A stretch of DNA of 64,000 bases, taken from Alternaria dauci (lineage: Eukaryota > Ascomycota > Dothideomycetes > Pleosporales > Pleosporaceae). This document shows, in pieces, positions 1 to 10,217 of this stretch. Position 1 is the stretch's first letter, and every line of letters begins with the position of its first letter. The position numbers were made by a program, and so were the translations under genes. The DNA lies in NCBI RefSeq assembly GCF_042100115.1, contig NC_091276.1:868001-932000 (forward strand), in the 5' to 3' direction. A model generated the notes under the pieces. It saw nothing but the letters and a program-made list of their open reading frames with translations, did no database searches and had not been told where the DNA came from.

Positions 1-110
1 CACATGAGTGGGTTGTGAGGGACATCTGAATATGGTGTTCTACCTGTAATAACAACCACCTGACCTCTCAAGTCATCAAGTTGGCTATCTGAGATGGTGA
101 AGCTCGTCAT
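1..110 (-). CDS. Short-chain dehydrogenase/reductase, first exon only (cut by window edge)
   Basis: The ATG is at 110-108 and the first coding exon covers 110-44, encoding 22 residues that end in a VVVIT-G stretch. A GTAGAA donor follows at 43, and the rest of the window is intron. A charged, Leu/Arg-rich lead followed by GQVVVITG is the start of the first beta strand and dinucleotide-binding turn of classical SDR enzymes (usually TGxxxGxG). The remainder of the Rossmann fold and the YxxxK motif must lie left of the window. The exon ends in phase 1 inside the Gly codon, a common intron position in fungal SDRs. Family assignment rests on 22 residues only, so substrate and pathway are unknown. 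Confidence 0.55.
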   Translation of the reverse strand, partial: MTSFTISDSQLDDLRGQVVVITGRTPYSDVPHNPLM

Positions 111-840
111 TGCGATGGCTGGGGTAGTGGATTCAGAAATCAATGTTGGTACAGTTGCATGAAAGCTGCCAGGACCGGTAGCAGGTGGAGAAATTGAAGG
201 TAGACAAAGAAAAATTGTCTTGTGAGGGCTGAATTAGGCTGACAGGGAAGAGGGGAAGCAAATAGTGAATCCTGAACCGTTGAGCGGATGATGGCTGCTG
301 CGAAAGTCTTATAGCATGGTGGAAACGGAGAGTGGACGACTATGCCGCACTACCAGCGCGGGACGTAAGGATTGCCCCGCATTAACGTACGACTTCGCCA
401 GACCACTCAGTTGCTCGGGTAATTGTATCACTACGGACAAGATGCATGGAGACAGAACTCAAGACTATGTACCTGGCGTTGCAGGGATCCGTATTGGGCT
501 AACATGCTTACGCCTATTTGCGTCAGGTTGCAAGCTTCAAACTGTGTCCAGGAGGGCGGACTTTCTGCTATGCTTACCTAGCAGAGGAGCAACGCGTACT
601 CAGTAACGACGTACGGCTGAACAAGGAAGACGAGGCTGCTCCCGCTCGACTTGACAGTCGGGACAGATTCTGTTCCAACGCAGCACCAAAAGCAGTGTGC
701 TCAACTCGACGGTCCATAATCGGTGCCCTTTCGCTCCTCTGTATTCTTGCTCCGTAGTCGACGGTCGGATATCAAGCCGCCGCTATCTGTACAAGTATCG
801 CGTGCGCTGGCTGCCGCTGCAGTGGGGTATAAGTTCAGCT
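111..840. other. Intergenic region, SDR promoter and LSM4 3' flank
   Basis: This stretch holds the upstream region of the left-edge SDR and the downstream flank of LSM4. Several overlapping short ORFs exist on the + strand, but none has recognisable domains, a convincing start or splice context. I see no RNA gene or repeat. Confidence 0.5.
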
Positions 841-1337
841 TCAAGCACCTCCGCCGCCGCCACCTCCTCTTCCACGACCGCGTCCTCGGCCCCTCGTGCC
901 TCTGCCCCCGCCACGGTCGCCCCGGTGGTCTCCACGTCCATGCATGCCACCTCCTCGGCCGCCGCGGTTCGCTTGGTCCTTTGCTTGCTGTTCCTTTACG
1001 ACGTCGACGATCTCGTCCGGCACTCGAAGATACTTTATCTGGAGATTGTCAGCAGAGCATACCAGAGAAGAGGGCCGGAGACTGACTGTACTGCCGCGAA
1101 CATAGATCTCTGGTAATCTCATAAACTTGTCACCGTCGGCACTCGTCTGCACAACCTCTTTCAACGTGAGGTTCATCCATGTGTCGCAGTTGACAAGCAG
1201 CCCGTTCAGAGTCTCGCCGCTCTTCAGCTCCACCAGCATGGGATGACCCGTTGCGGCCGTCAAAAGGCCCAATGGAAGCTAAGTCGAGAGTCAACTATGA
1301 GGTGCGAGTTTGCTGGTTGGGCCAGGTGACGTACCAT
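841..1337 (-). CDS. LSM4: U6 snRNA-associated Sm-like protein LSm4
   Basis: This encodes an Sm-fold subunit of the LSm2-8 (nuclear U6 snRNP) and LSm1-7 (cytoplasmic mRNA decay) rings. Exons are 1337-1335, 1278-1087 and 1038-841; introns are 1279-1334 (GTACGT...TAG, 56 bp) and 1039-1086 (GTCAGT...CAG, 48 bp, CTGAC branch site). The predicted protein has 130 residues. It starts [20 protein letters not shown], carries the Sm1 motif ([16 protein letters not shown]) and the Sm2 motif ([16 protein letters not shown]), and ends in an RGG-rich tail typical of LSm4. The second intron is a multiple of three with no stop, so a naive ORF reads through it and inserts 16 foreign residues between GST and IKYLR. 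The first exon is just the ATG. Assignment is strong from motif order and tail. Confidence 0.93.
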
Positions 1338-2093
1338 ATTGTCGCGCTACGAGTTTTCGCGATTGTGCCTGGCGCGTAGCCCAAGTAGTCTGGTGCAACG
1401 GAGGTGTCGCGACACGGTCGAAGATATTCCTGGTAGTGTAGTGAGTGCAGACAAGGGCGGGATACGTAGTTGGCTTAGTGAACATGATCTCCCTCGTTGC
1501 ATCGCAGGCCGCGAAAGCTTGGACCACATCATCTTGGCGGCACAGCCCTACGACTCCCCTCTCCACTTTGGCAGCACCTCTCAGCTCTGTCTATCCAGAT
1601 GCCCTCATGTTACATGGCGCTGATAGAGCTGATAGTAAACCACCGGGTATTCCATCCCCGAGCCACCCAAGTACCCGGGCTGCGACATCACACTCACGTG
1701 AATGTTGTCATGACCAGACGGCCTGACGTGGTTCTGGCAACCATGGCAGTCTGCCACAATCACAACTACAACCACATACTGTACAGTGCACAATACACAC
1801 TTTCGCATCTTCACTCCAGCTTGCCGAATCCCCGTGTTTCATCACGCTGCATCATGCATAGCGCTGCCAGCTGAATTGCGAGCGGACGTCTAAGCCACGC
1901 TCACGCTGACGGCAGCCACTAGCAGCTCCGCGCCCTCGTCCTCCAAAACGCCCTTCGACTGGTGCCTGATCCTCGTGCCTTTGGGAACATCTGTCCCATA
2001 ACCCGCCAAACTTCGCTCTTTCTGCGGGCCGGCGTCGTCGTGCGCTGTTTGAATTCCTGCTCTGTTTAAATCGTGTTCCTCGTTCTTTTCACC
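1338..2093. promoter_or_regulatory. Divergent intergenic region, LSM4 / membrane-protein gene
   Basis: These 756 bp separate the ATG of LSM4 (minus) from the ATG of the gene at 2094 (plus), so both promoters must be here. The short ORFs inside look like chance. I could not pick out specific sites. Confidence 0.4.
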
Positions 2094-4078
2094 ATGCGTT
2101 CCTTCAAGTCCAAAGTGCTGGCAGCGTGCGCGTGGGCGGCACCTGGACTCTCCGCCGTCATACCCGAACACGACCGTCAAGTTACTCGCCCAGATGGGAA
2201 CCTCTTGCAGCTAGGTCCGCATTTCTCTTATACCATTCCACATTTGCCATACCTAGGCAGCTACTGAACTCTGCCAGACTTTCAACAAAACTACGCGCAA
2301 GCTACCTTCAGTGTTCCCTGCACTGGATGTCTTGGCCACGATCACACGGGCCAGGATGACGAGTCTTTGGTAAGGCCACCACCAGGCACCTAAATACCAT
2401 GCCACCTGCTCACCTCTTCAGATCTTGAGCTTCGCAAGCCACGCCCAGGATCAGGCTTGTGGCTCTTCCAACATTACACTAAACGGAGTTTATCTTCCTC
2501 AAGAGTGGAACGGCGACTTCGCGTCTGGCTCCGGGTCCTACCAAGGCGTTACCGATCTCACACAGAATGAATGGTTCCCGCAGCGTGATTTGGATCTCGA
2601 ATGGGAGACGGCTTGTCTTCACGCCACTGAGGAGACGGAAGCTGCTCAGGTAGTAACGGTCAACATCAAGGCCATCGACGGCAAGGCCATCGACAAACCT
2701 TCTGGTTTCACAATCTCCTTCAAGCAACAAACGTCACCTCCTTCCCTACTCAGGCTCGAGTCCGTTCCCAACCCCTCTGCGAGCAACAAGGACGTAGCTG
2801 AATCCTGGCGTGAACCCCCTGAGTCTCTGCGTCTCGCCCTATCCATCACCAACCAAACTTCCCGATCAAAGGACAAAGTTCCGTCACTTGAAGACGAAAT
2901 CCGCGAGTTAAAGGCCCTCGAGATAGAACTTGAGGCAATCCAATCTCTCATCGCCAAAAAGAAGAAGCAGATCCACTCGCACCTTCGCCAAGAAGTGCAG
3001 GACTTGTCGCACGAGTTGAGTGAATGTGACAGCATCTCGTGCATCGCCAAGACTATTGCTCACAAAGCTCACGGCGCTTGGAAGATTGTATCTTTCCGCT
3101 TCAAGTCGAGCCACCAATCGAAGGATATGGGTCATCCCGAAGAAGCGTTCGCGCAAGCACATGGTCATGCTGCACAGGTAGCAGAGATGTCTGGTGGCCA
3201 CCTCAGGGCTGGTTCGCCAACGCCCCACGTAAACGAGGCGAAAGCAGTATGTGATTCCCTTACTCTGCCATGTCGGAGACGAGTAGTAAGTGTTTGATAC
3301 TGATGTTGCGTAGAATGAACTTCCACCTCGGCCAGCGAAGACATCCCCCTACCTTCTTGCCCTCGAGATCACTCTGAGTGTTCTCTGCTGTGGCTGCCTC
3401 GTCGCCGTAATCCGGCACAAGTGTAGCAGTCTGAGAACAAGGACTGAGCGCGCTGCCGCTCGGGAAGAACGCCTCAACGCTCGCGCCTATCGCCGGGCAG
3501 CTCGACAACACGCATGGCGCAGCTGGTGGCGTGGCAATTGGGCTCGACGAGACAGTCAACGTATTGCGGACTACGAGGAGAAACGCGCGCTGATCTCAGA
3601 ACAGGAGAGTGTCCTGGAAGACGCGATGCAGGAAGAGATTAGGCAGTTGAGGGCCGCGCATGTCGTAGTGAATGATCTTGTAAGAGACGCTGAAGAAGGT
3701 CGGGCCATTAACCGCGCGCCCTGCGATTGTCAACACCAACAATCCCGGACACCATACTCGCCCCTTTCTACAGCATCGACCTACCCACCAACCTCGTTAC
3801 CAGAGATTCCCTCAAGGCCGCTTTCCCGAACAGAGAGCCTACCAAGCTATCGCTCAGGCACGCCCACAGAGCCCCCGAGTTACGATTCGGACCTCGAGGC
3901 GTCAGATGTTGTAGCCAACGGCTTCAGGCACTACGCGACTGTGTCTACCATGTCCGAGCGAAGCTCGCATTGGACGCCTGACAGCAGTGTTGTTGACGTA
4001 AGCCCCAGACCGAGTGCGGAAACGCTCAGGTACCCAGTGAGCATATTGACTCTTGACGAAGAGTCTGACGCCGACTGA
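2094..4078 (+). CDS. Uncharacterised secreted-type single-pass membrane protein
   Basis: I do not recognise a named family. Joining exons 2094-2214, 2278-2369, 2422-3246 and 3314-4078 keeps phase throughout and gives 600 residues. The first donor is GTCCGC, weak but the only one that fits. The N-terminus (MRSFKSKVLAACAWAAPGLSA) looks like a signal peptide. An extracellular part with six or so Cys (including PCTGC and QACGSSN) follows. A Lys/Glu-rich predicted coiled coil lies around residues 230-275, and a hydrophobic helix around 357-380 (YLLALEITLSVLCCGCLVAV). A long Arg-rich cytoplasmic stretch comes next. The tail has Pro/Ser motifs LPSY and PPSY plus WTPDSSVVD. Receptor- or scaffold-like topology is an inference; the PPSY-type motifs could bind WW-domain ubiquitin ligases. 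Confidence 0.75.
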
Positions 4079-4734
4079 GGGCATGAACTGCCATACCCGC
4101 AAATGCACACCAACCCGTCTTTGGCAGTTTATACCCAGCACCTACCATCTGGATGCTTGATCTTCTGCGTACCCAGGTTTCCTCGCCCTACGTAGGAAGT
4201 CGCACTTGCCGCACACCGGTGCCCATGGCACGAGTAGATGCCGCAAGCAGCCTTTGGTGTTTCTCCCGTCGAAAGTTCCTTGACTTGTAGACAGATTTCC
4301 TGCTTTGGCATTTTCCCACGCAACTGAGGCGTTTTGTCGGTTCGGCGTAAGGATTGGCCCACAGTAAGCATGGCTTTGGTAACATTACCAGCTTCGCTTG
4401 AAGCAATGTTGACGCACATGTTTTGTCGTGGTCAACGGGTGGTCAGAGGATACCACCCACTAATATATTCACGTCCTCATGTATGATACTAGGCCTATTG
4501 GCTCAGGAGGGATATACACATACAGGAAGCGTTCTTCATAAGCATAGTAGTAGCTACATGCGTAAGATTTGCATTAATAGCAAAGTCAGTAATACCAATT
4601 CATCGAAACAAACACTGACCATGGTTGTTATCGCGATACAACAAAGGTGATTATGTTATACAATTGCAATTCAGCTCCGCTACGAGCGGTCTATCTACAT
4701 AATGTACAATCATGTTCCCCCACAGTCACCCGCT
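4079..4734. other. Intergenic region between convergent genes
   Basis: This is the 3' flank of the membrane-protein gene (+) and of the NAM9-like gene (-). Two overlapping minus-strand ORFs of 72-96 codons at 4129-4419 show no domain and no splice context, so I treat them as chance. Nothing else stands out. Confidence 0.45.
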
Positions 4735-6102
4735 TTACCGGTTGCGCAGGTACCAGTTGAACGCCAACTGACCCGTCTCAATGTGGAAGGGCGTGGGCAC
4801 CTCGGCCAAACCCTGTCTGGCGACGGGATGCCTCAGATACACAGCAGCGCAGATGTTTTGGTTGACTTCGAGATAGCGGGGGATAAAGGCAAATGCGCTC
4901 ATGTAGTCCCTCGGCCGCCATGGCGTCGCGTACGGCGCCTGAGCGTTGCGCCTGTTCCATGCCGATGTGTGTTCAGTTTCTAGTCTGAGTTTCTCAAAGG
5001 CGGAGCGGAGACGCGCTTGGTCTTCGTCTGAGATGAGGGGTTCGGCGGCAGACGCGTCTTTGGGAGAGGATTGTGTGAGGGCAGCGGAGCGCTCGGCGAT
5101 TTGGTGCTTGAGGAAGTCGAATTGCGTGTCGAGCGTGGAGACGGTCTCTGGGTTTGCGGTGCGCCATAGACTTATTGCTTTCTTGACGCTCTGGCGGAAA
5201 GCGCGAAACTTTTGCTTATCTTTTGCTTTGACGTCTTCGGCTAGGACGCCGTCGACTTGCTCCATCAAGTCCTGGAGTTGCTTCTTCAGCTCAGTGGGTG
5301 TGGGTTCTTCGCGTGTGGACGAGGATATGACCATGTCGTCATTTTTCGGTTGCTTGGGCGTCTGTCCACCACTTTGCTCGCGGGCTTCGGCGCGGGCGGC
5401 GGCCTTTTCCTTAGCGATACGACGCGCCGTCGATGAGCGTTCTTTCGGGGCGCCGGTTGCGAACATGACAGAGGAGGGCTCGACCTGGAACATGTCGCCT
5501 GGGTTGAGTGCGTAACCGGGGTAGACCATCTGCATGCGAGTTAGCTGCGAGGACTTGCAATACACGCGAATTGACGCACCTTCTTGCCGTTGACCTTGAC
5601 CAAGCCGTGGACAACAAACTGCCTGGCCTGTCGGACACTGCTTGCGAATAGCGCCCGGAAGATGGCTGTGTCCAATCGCCTCTCGAGTGGGTAGTATGCC
5701 ATTTGCATGTACGGTGTCATCGGTGGTGTCCGCGCCTTTTCCGGTGAATCTGCGCCCATTCCTCGTCCAGCTGCCTGCTCTGAACCATCGTGTCGGGCGA
5801 GATATCTATGGTCCATGGCCACTACCGCTGGCAGGTTCCGCTTGAACATGTGCTTCCACTTCTTCTCCCGTATGTGTTCGCCATGGTAGGCTCGTGTCGA
5901 TGCCTTGGCCGTCCATTTCTGCTGGAAATATGTTCGGGTGGTGACGTTTGGGGCCTTAAGTTGCGATAGAGCATATAATGACCATCGTGACCAGTTCTGG
6001 CGGACATTCTGCACCCCGTCAGTCCGCCACTCTGTCCAATTCAGACAATAGCAAGCATACCAGCTTCTTTAGCGAATGGAACCTCGGCTTCTTCCTCGGC
6101 AT
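4735..6102 (-). CDS. NAM9: Mitochondrial small-subunit ribosomal protein uS4m (NAM9 type)
   Basis: This encodes a structural rRNA-binding protein of the mitochondrial 37S subunit. Exons are 6102-6061, 6008-5580 and 5529-4735, with introns 6009-6060 (GTATGC...CAG) and 5530-5579 (GTGCGT...CAG). The product has 421 residues. It starts [20 protein letters not shown], the basic N-terminus typical of fungal Nam9. An S4 RNA-binding domain lies at roughly residues 110-175 ([19 protein letters not shown], then [10 protein letters not shown] joined across intron 2 to [12 protein letters not shown]). A Glu/Lys-rich insertion and a conserved C-terminus ([22 protein letters not shown]) follow; the latter reads [16 protein letters not shown] here. 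The short first exon makes the start easy to miss. The symbol follows the yeast homologue; orthology is inferred. Confidence 0.88.
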
Positions 6103-6338
6103 GGTGAAGGCGGACCAGGAATTGGTGATATTGTTACAATAGCGGCCCACGCGGCGAGCGTAAATCTGGATAGCGGTCCGTGCCCGTCTGCATCGAAAAT
6201 TCCCCACTAAGAACCATAGCTATCTCTCACCTGGCGCCCTTTTCTTTCCAACAACCTCCAACCTCTTTGTCGCGAACCTCAAACCGCCTTTTGCAGCTTC
6301 TTCTCACATACGCGATTCAGGCTGCATACATACTAAAC

Positions 6339-7860
6339 ATGGCAGACCAACAGACCACTGCTGCGCCAGCCGCAAACCCTGCTGAAGTCTCCAAGACTGA
6401 GAGCACAACCGACATCAAGTCTGAGTCAAAGGCTGAAACCTCCGACTCCAAGCCCGAGGACAAGGCCATCAAGAGCGAAAATGGCGAGGACAAGGAGGAA
6501 GTCAATGGCAAGTCCGAAGACAAGAACGGCCATCGCAACGACCGCGAAGACCGTGGTGACCGATCTGGTCGCAACGACCGCCGCGATGGTGGGCGCGGAG
6601 GTCGAGGTGGTCGCGGTGGCCGTGGCAACTTCCGCGACAACCGCAACAAGAGGTGCGCTCAAATGTTCGAGTCTTTGCCTTTTAGTGTTAATCTTTGCGC
6701 AGGCAGAACAACCAAGAGTTTGACGATCTTCCCGAGTCTGACGACCCCAACGAGATCCGCGCCCAGGTATGACTCCCACTTTACCATTCACGGTACGCCT
6801 GACTAACACTTCCAAGGTTGAGTTTTACTTCTCTGCACAGAACTTGGCAACTGACGAGCACATGTTCATGACGCTCGAAGGCCCCAAGAACACTCCTGTT
6901 TCCATCCACCATGTCTGCTCTTTCAAGCGCATGCGCCGCTTCAAGCCCTACTCCGCTGTTGTAAAGGCACTCCGCGAGAGCACCGATCTCGAAGTCGTTG
7001 ATGATGGCGAGTACAGTAAAGCCGGCAGCGAAGCCGTCAGGCGCAAGGAGCCGATTTCCGTCCCCACTAAGGAAGGTGATGAAAAGAACCCACCCACCAC
7101 AGAGGAGCTCTTCTACCGCCTCAAGAACAACTCCTCCAACAACATGGAGCGTAGCGCCTACGTCAAGGGCTTCGGCAGCGAAGATCAGGCCGGCCAGATC
7201 GCGCTCGAGAAGTTCTTCCGTCCTTACGGCGCAGTCATGGTCCGCAAGCGTCGCGAGAATGACGGTGCTTGGAAGGGCAGTGTCTTTGTCGAGTTTGACT
7301 CCGAGGACTCCCAGAAGCAGTTCCTCGAGCTTGACCCCAAACCCAAGTTCAACGGCAACGAGCTCGTCATCATGGGCAAGAAGGAGTACATTGTCATGAA
7401 GTGCGAGGAGAAGGGCATCAAGCCCGACTGGGAGCTGACCGAGGAGGAGAAGTACCAGCAGCGCAAGGCACAACGCGAGGCCAAGGGCGACTTCAGCCGC
7501 AGCGGCCGTGGAGGAGGTCGTGGAGGTCGTGGACAGGGCCGCGGTGGACGTGGTGGACGTGGTGGCAATGACCGTCGCGACAACCGCCGTGACCGCAACC
7601 GATCCCGCTCTCCCCGCAGGCGCCGCGATCGCAGCGCTTCAAACGGCTCCGTCGACGCCGACGACTGGAACAAGCGTCGCGACCGCTTCAAGGACGGCAA
7701 GGACGACCGCGCCAGCCACAAGGAGGACAAGAAGGAGATTGAGCGCGACGCCCACGGCGTTCCCATCGTCAAGGACACTTCCAACAAGCGCAAGGCCGAC
7801 GGCGGCGAGCCCCAGGGCAGCCCCAAGAAGAGCAAGCTTGAGATCAAGCAGGACGAGTAG
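6339..7860 (+). CDS. La-type RNA-binding protein (La motif + RRM + RGG)
   Basis: This is a La-module protein, which in this family binds the 3' UUU-OH of RNA polymerase III transcripts and protects precursor tRNAs (yeast Lhp1 type). Exons 6339-6652, 6703-6766 and 6817-7860 join in phase to give 473 residues. The acidic/basic N-terminus carries an RGG run (about residues 85-105). The La motif follows at about 110-200 (IRAQ-VEFYFSAQNLATDEHM, then HHVCSFKRMRRF). An RRM lies near 225-325 (SAYVKGFG ... GSVFVEF), and a second RGG stretch leads into an Arg/Ser-rich basic tail. Intron 2 has a clear CTAAC branch site. The RGG box before the La motif as well as after the RRM is notable. It could alternatively be a La-related protein, but the order La-RRM with a basic tail favours genuine La. 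Confidence 0.88.
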
Positions 7861-8228
7861 AGATGACTTCTCTGCTCCGTTCTTGCACATTTACAACACC
7901 TGTACCACTCCATGGAGTTGATCTGAAGTATATCGATGGGATGTTATTGCATTTGGCGGCGTTCAAGGACTATTACATTTCTACGGTCATCGATATGATA
8001 CCTACTGGGTTTGGGCAAAAGTTTGTTTCTCTATCTCATGGATGAACCAGTCCGGCTGTATCTGGTACATACAGTGTCTTCGCTATTCAGACATGTAGTT
8101 GACGACGCATGAATAGAAATACTACCATGACATATAATATCTGTCAAATGTTCCTCATAACTAGTGCTGTGGTATTGTGTGCTTTGTCTCACTTGGTCTC
8201 ATCCCTCTCAGCTCCACACACCGAACCT
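7861..8228. other. Short intergenic region between convergent genes
   Basis: These 368 bp lie between the stop of the La gene (+) and the stop of the royal-jelly-like gene (-). They hold 3' untranslated sequence only, as far as I can see. Confidence 0.5.
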
Positions 8229-9577
8229 TCAGCCCAAGGTCGTAATCTTCTTTCCCCCATTGGGCAACTTCACCCTCAACACCGCTCCGGGAAAAGTCCT
8301 CCCATCAACACCCTCGTTCCAATTTGGCTGGTATGGCAGCTGATTGATATTCATATACAAGTAACCATCCTCACCAATCGACGCTCCATCCGGCCAGACG
8401 ATACGCGGGTCCCTCACAAAAGGCTCTGTACGCAGCGTCTCCGGGTCATAAACATAAACTGCGTTATGCTCAGGCATGCACTGGTATATCAAACCGTTGT
8501 CATCGCCTTCGAAGCCATTTGCGTTTCCGCCCCGCTGACCGAGATTCGTAACGTTATTCGCGGCCATGATTTCCGCGAGGGGATCCGAGGAAGGCGTGAG
8601 AAGGTTCGCGGCAGGGACCGAGTACAAATAATCTGATGTCAAGGGGCTGTAGTAAATAGTCGAGCCATCGGCGCTGATCTGGATTCCATCAAGTCCTTCT
8701 CGTAGCGTCTGGATAGGCTGGCCGATTGTGCGTTGGTAGAATGGGTTGCCTTGGTAGGAAGGCACGTCGCGGTCTACGCGCAATGTAGAAGGGTGTTGTG
8801 TCAGTCTTCTCCAACTTTTGCTGGTACCCAGGTCGAGGATGATGAAGCCGGGACGTCCTTCGTCGCTGCTGTCGACAATGTAAGCGACACCTGATCCTGA
8901 CGATGTGATGTTTGGACGCAGGTCGAAGCGGATGTCGTTCATGTAGGAGTCTGGGAAGTGGACGCTAGGTGAGAAAGTGTAGGTTGCGTAAACGCTGTCG
9001 TTTGCTAGATTGATACCGAGAATCTTGGGTCCACCTGGTTGTGCGTATGGCATCGATGGTGCGCCGGTTGAATTCATGATGGTGGGTCTTCCTAAAAGGT
9101 ACGTATAAAAAGTTAGTGTATAGCTCACAGGTAGTTCGTACAGAGGAACCTCTTACCTGTGTCTACTACCCAGAGCGTCTCAGGTCTCCTGTCATTTTCT
9201 GGGGTAATATACAAAGCTTACACACTGATCAGCCCAGTGCTGTTCCTACTACCAAAAGGAATACCATTCCAGCTCGTGTTCAGCTGCGAAACAGGAAGGT
9301 TAAGGTCCGCGGATGGGTAGGGTGTTTCGGCAGTTTTGTTAACCACTTCACCGAGTGTGTAGGCGTAGCTGCCGCGTGTGTAGGTCGCAAAGAAACGGCC
9401 AGTGGACGAAATGGCGAGACCTATGGGCCACTGGGAGTAGTAGTAGTGGTATTCTTCTATCTCAGGGCCGTAGGACCCTGTGTCGACTCGCAGAATTGAG
9501 CCGCTGCTGTTTTGAAAAGCAACTTGCGCAGCTGCACTGACTGCTAAGGCTACCACTGGGAGGAGTGAGAATTGCAT
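8229..9577 (-). pseudogene. Major royal jelly/yellow-like secreted protein, with in-frame stop
   Basis: The start at 9577 encodes a signal peptide (MQFSLLPVVALAVSAAAQ). The coding frame runs through PIGLAISSTGRFFATY to GLISV, meets TAA at 9220-9218, then continues in the same frame through ALYITPE to LWVVDTGR. An intron at 9092-9156 (GTAAGA...TAG) joins this to exon 2 (9091-8229), which ends with WPDGASIGEDGYLYMNINQL and AVLRVKLPNGG. LWVVDTGRP and DGASIGEDGYLYxNxNQLPYQP are hallmarks of fungal MRJP/yellow proteins, a beta-propeller family of uncertain activity. The stop sits where Gln would be expected. A 66-bp in-frame cryptic intron (9199-9264, GTATTC...CAG) could remove it, at the cost of 22 residues of apparently conserved core. 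I therefore favour a recently disabled gene but cannot exclude a functional splice form. Confidence 0.7.
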
Positions 9578-10217
9578 CTTCCGCGTGACGTTATCTTAAC
9601 ACTGTAGTGCAGTGACTGTCCTCTCAAGTGAAGACGGGACAAACTTCGTATATGGAAAGCATTTCTAGCTTCCTTCCGTTTCTGCATCGTGATGCCAGCC
9701 GTGAACAAGCGTCATAGCTTACACGTCCCTTACGTGGATGCCATGTGGTACATGCTAAACAGCAACGGCAATTAGATTCCATGACGTTGAGCAATTCCGG
9801 GTTTAAGCTTTCCACAGTCGTACCTGCATGAGGCGGCTCTGCCGATCGTGGTGATCCCGCAACTAAGTTGTCAGGCGATCACCATAATCATAACAGCAAA
9901 AAGACGAGTTGTATAGTATGCTGCTTGCTTCAATTCTTCCGCTCTAGTCTAACACATCAGAAAAATTGATAAGATCACGCGGAATTTGATATCGTGTTAG
10001 TGTACAACACAGCCAAAATTCGCGCCTACTAACGCCCATTAAACAAAGCCCGACCCCAGCGGCAATGCTTTGGAGCCAGAATGAGAACAAAGAGGCGCTG
10101 AACCAACAAGTAAACATGCCTTGCAGTGTCAAACCTAAAGAACAGAACATGAATCAGGAGGTGTCGAGTTTACGAACCATGGGAAGGAATTATAGGAGCA
10201 TAGAGTGAAGAGCCACT
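9578..10217. promoter_or_regulatory. Upstream region of the royal-jelly-like gene, SEC7 3' flank
   Basis: This holds the 5' flank of the minus-strand royal-jelly-like gene and the 3' end of SEC7. ORFs here are under 70 codons and lack support. No RNA gene or repeat was seen. Confidence 0.45.
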
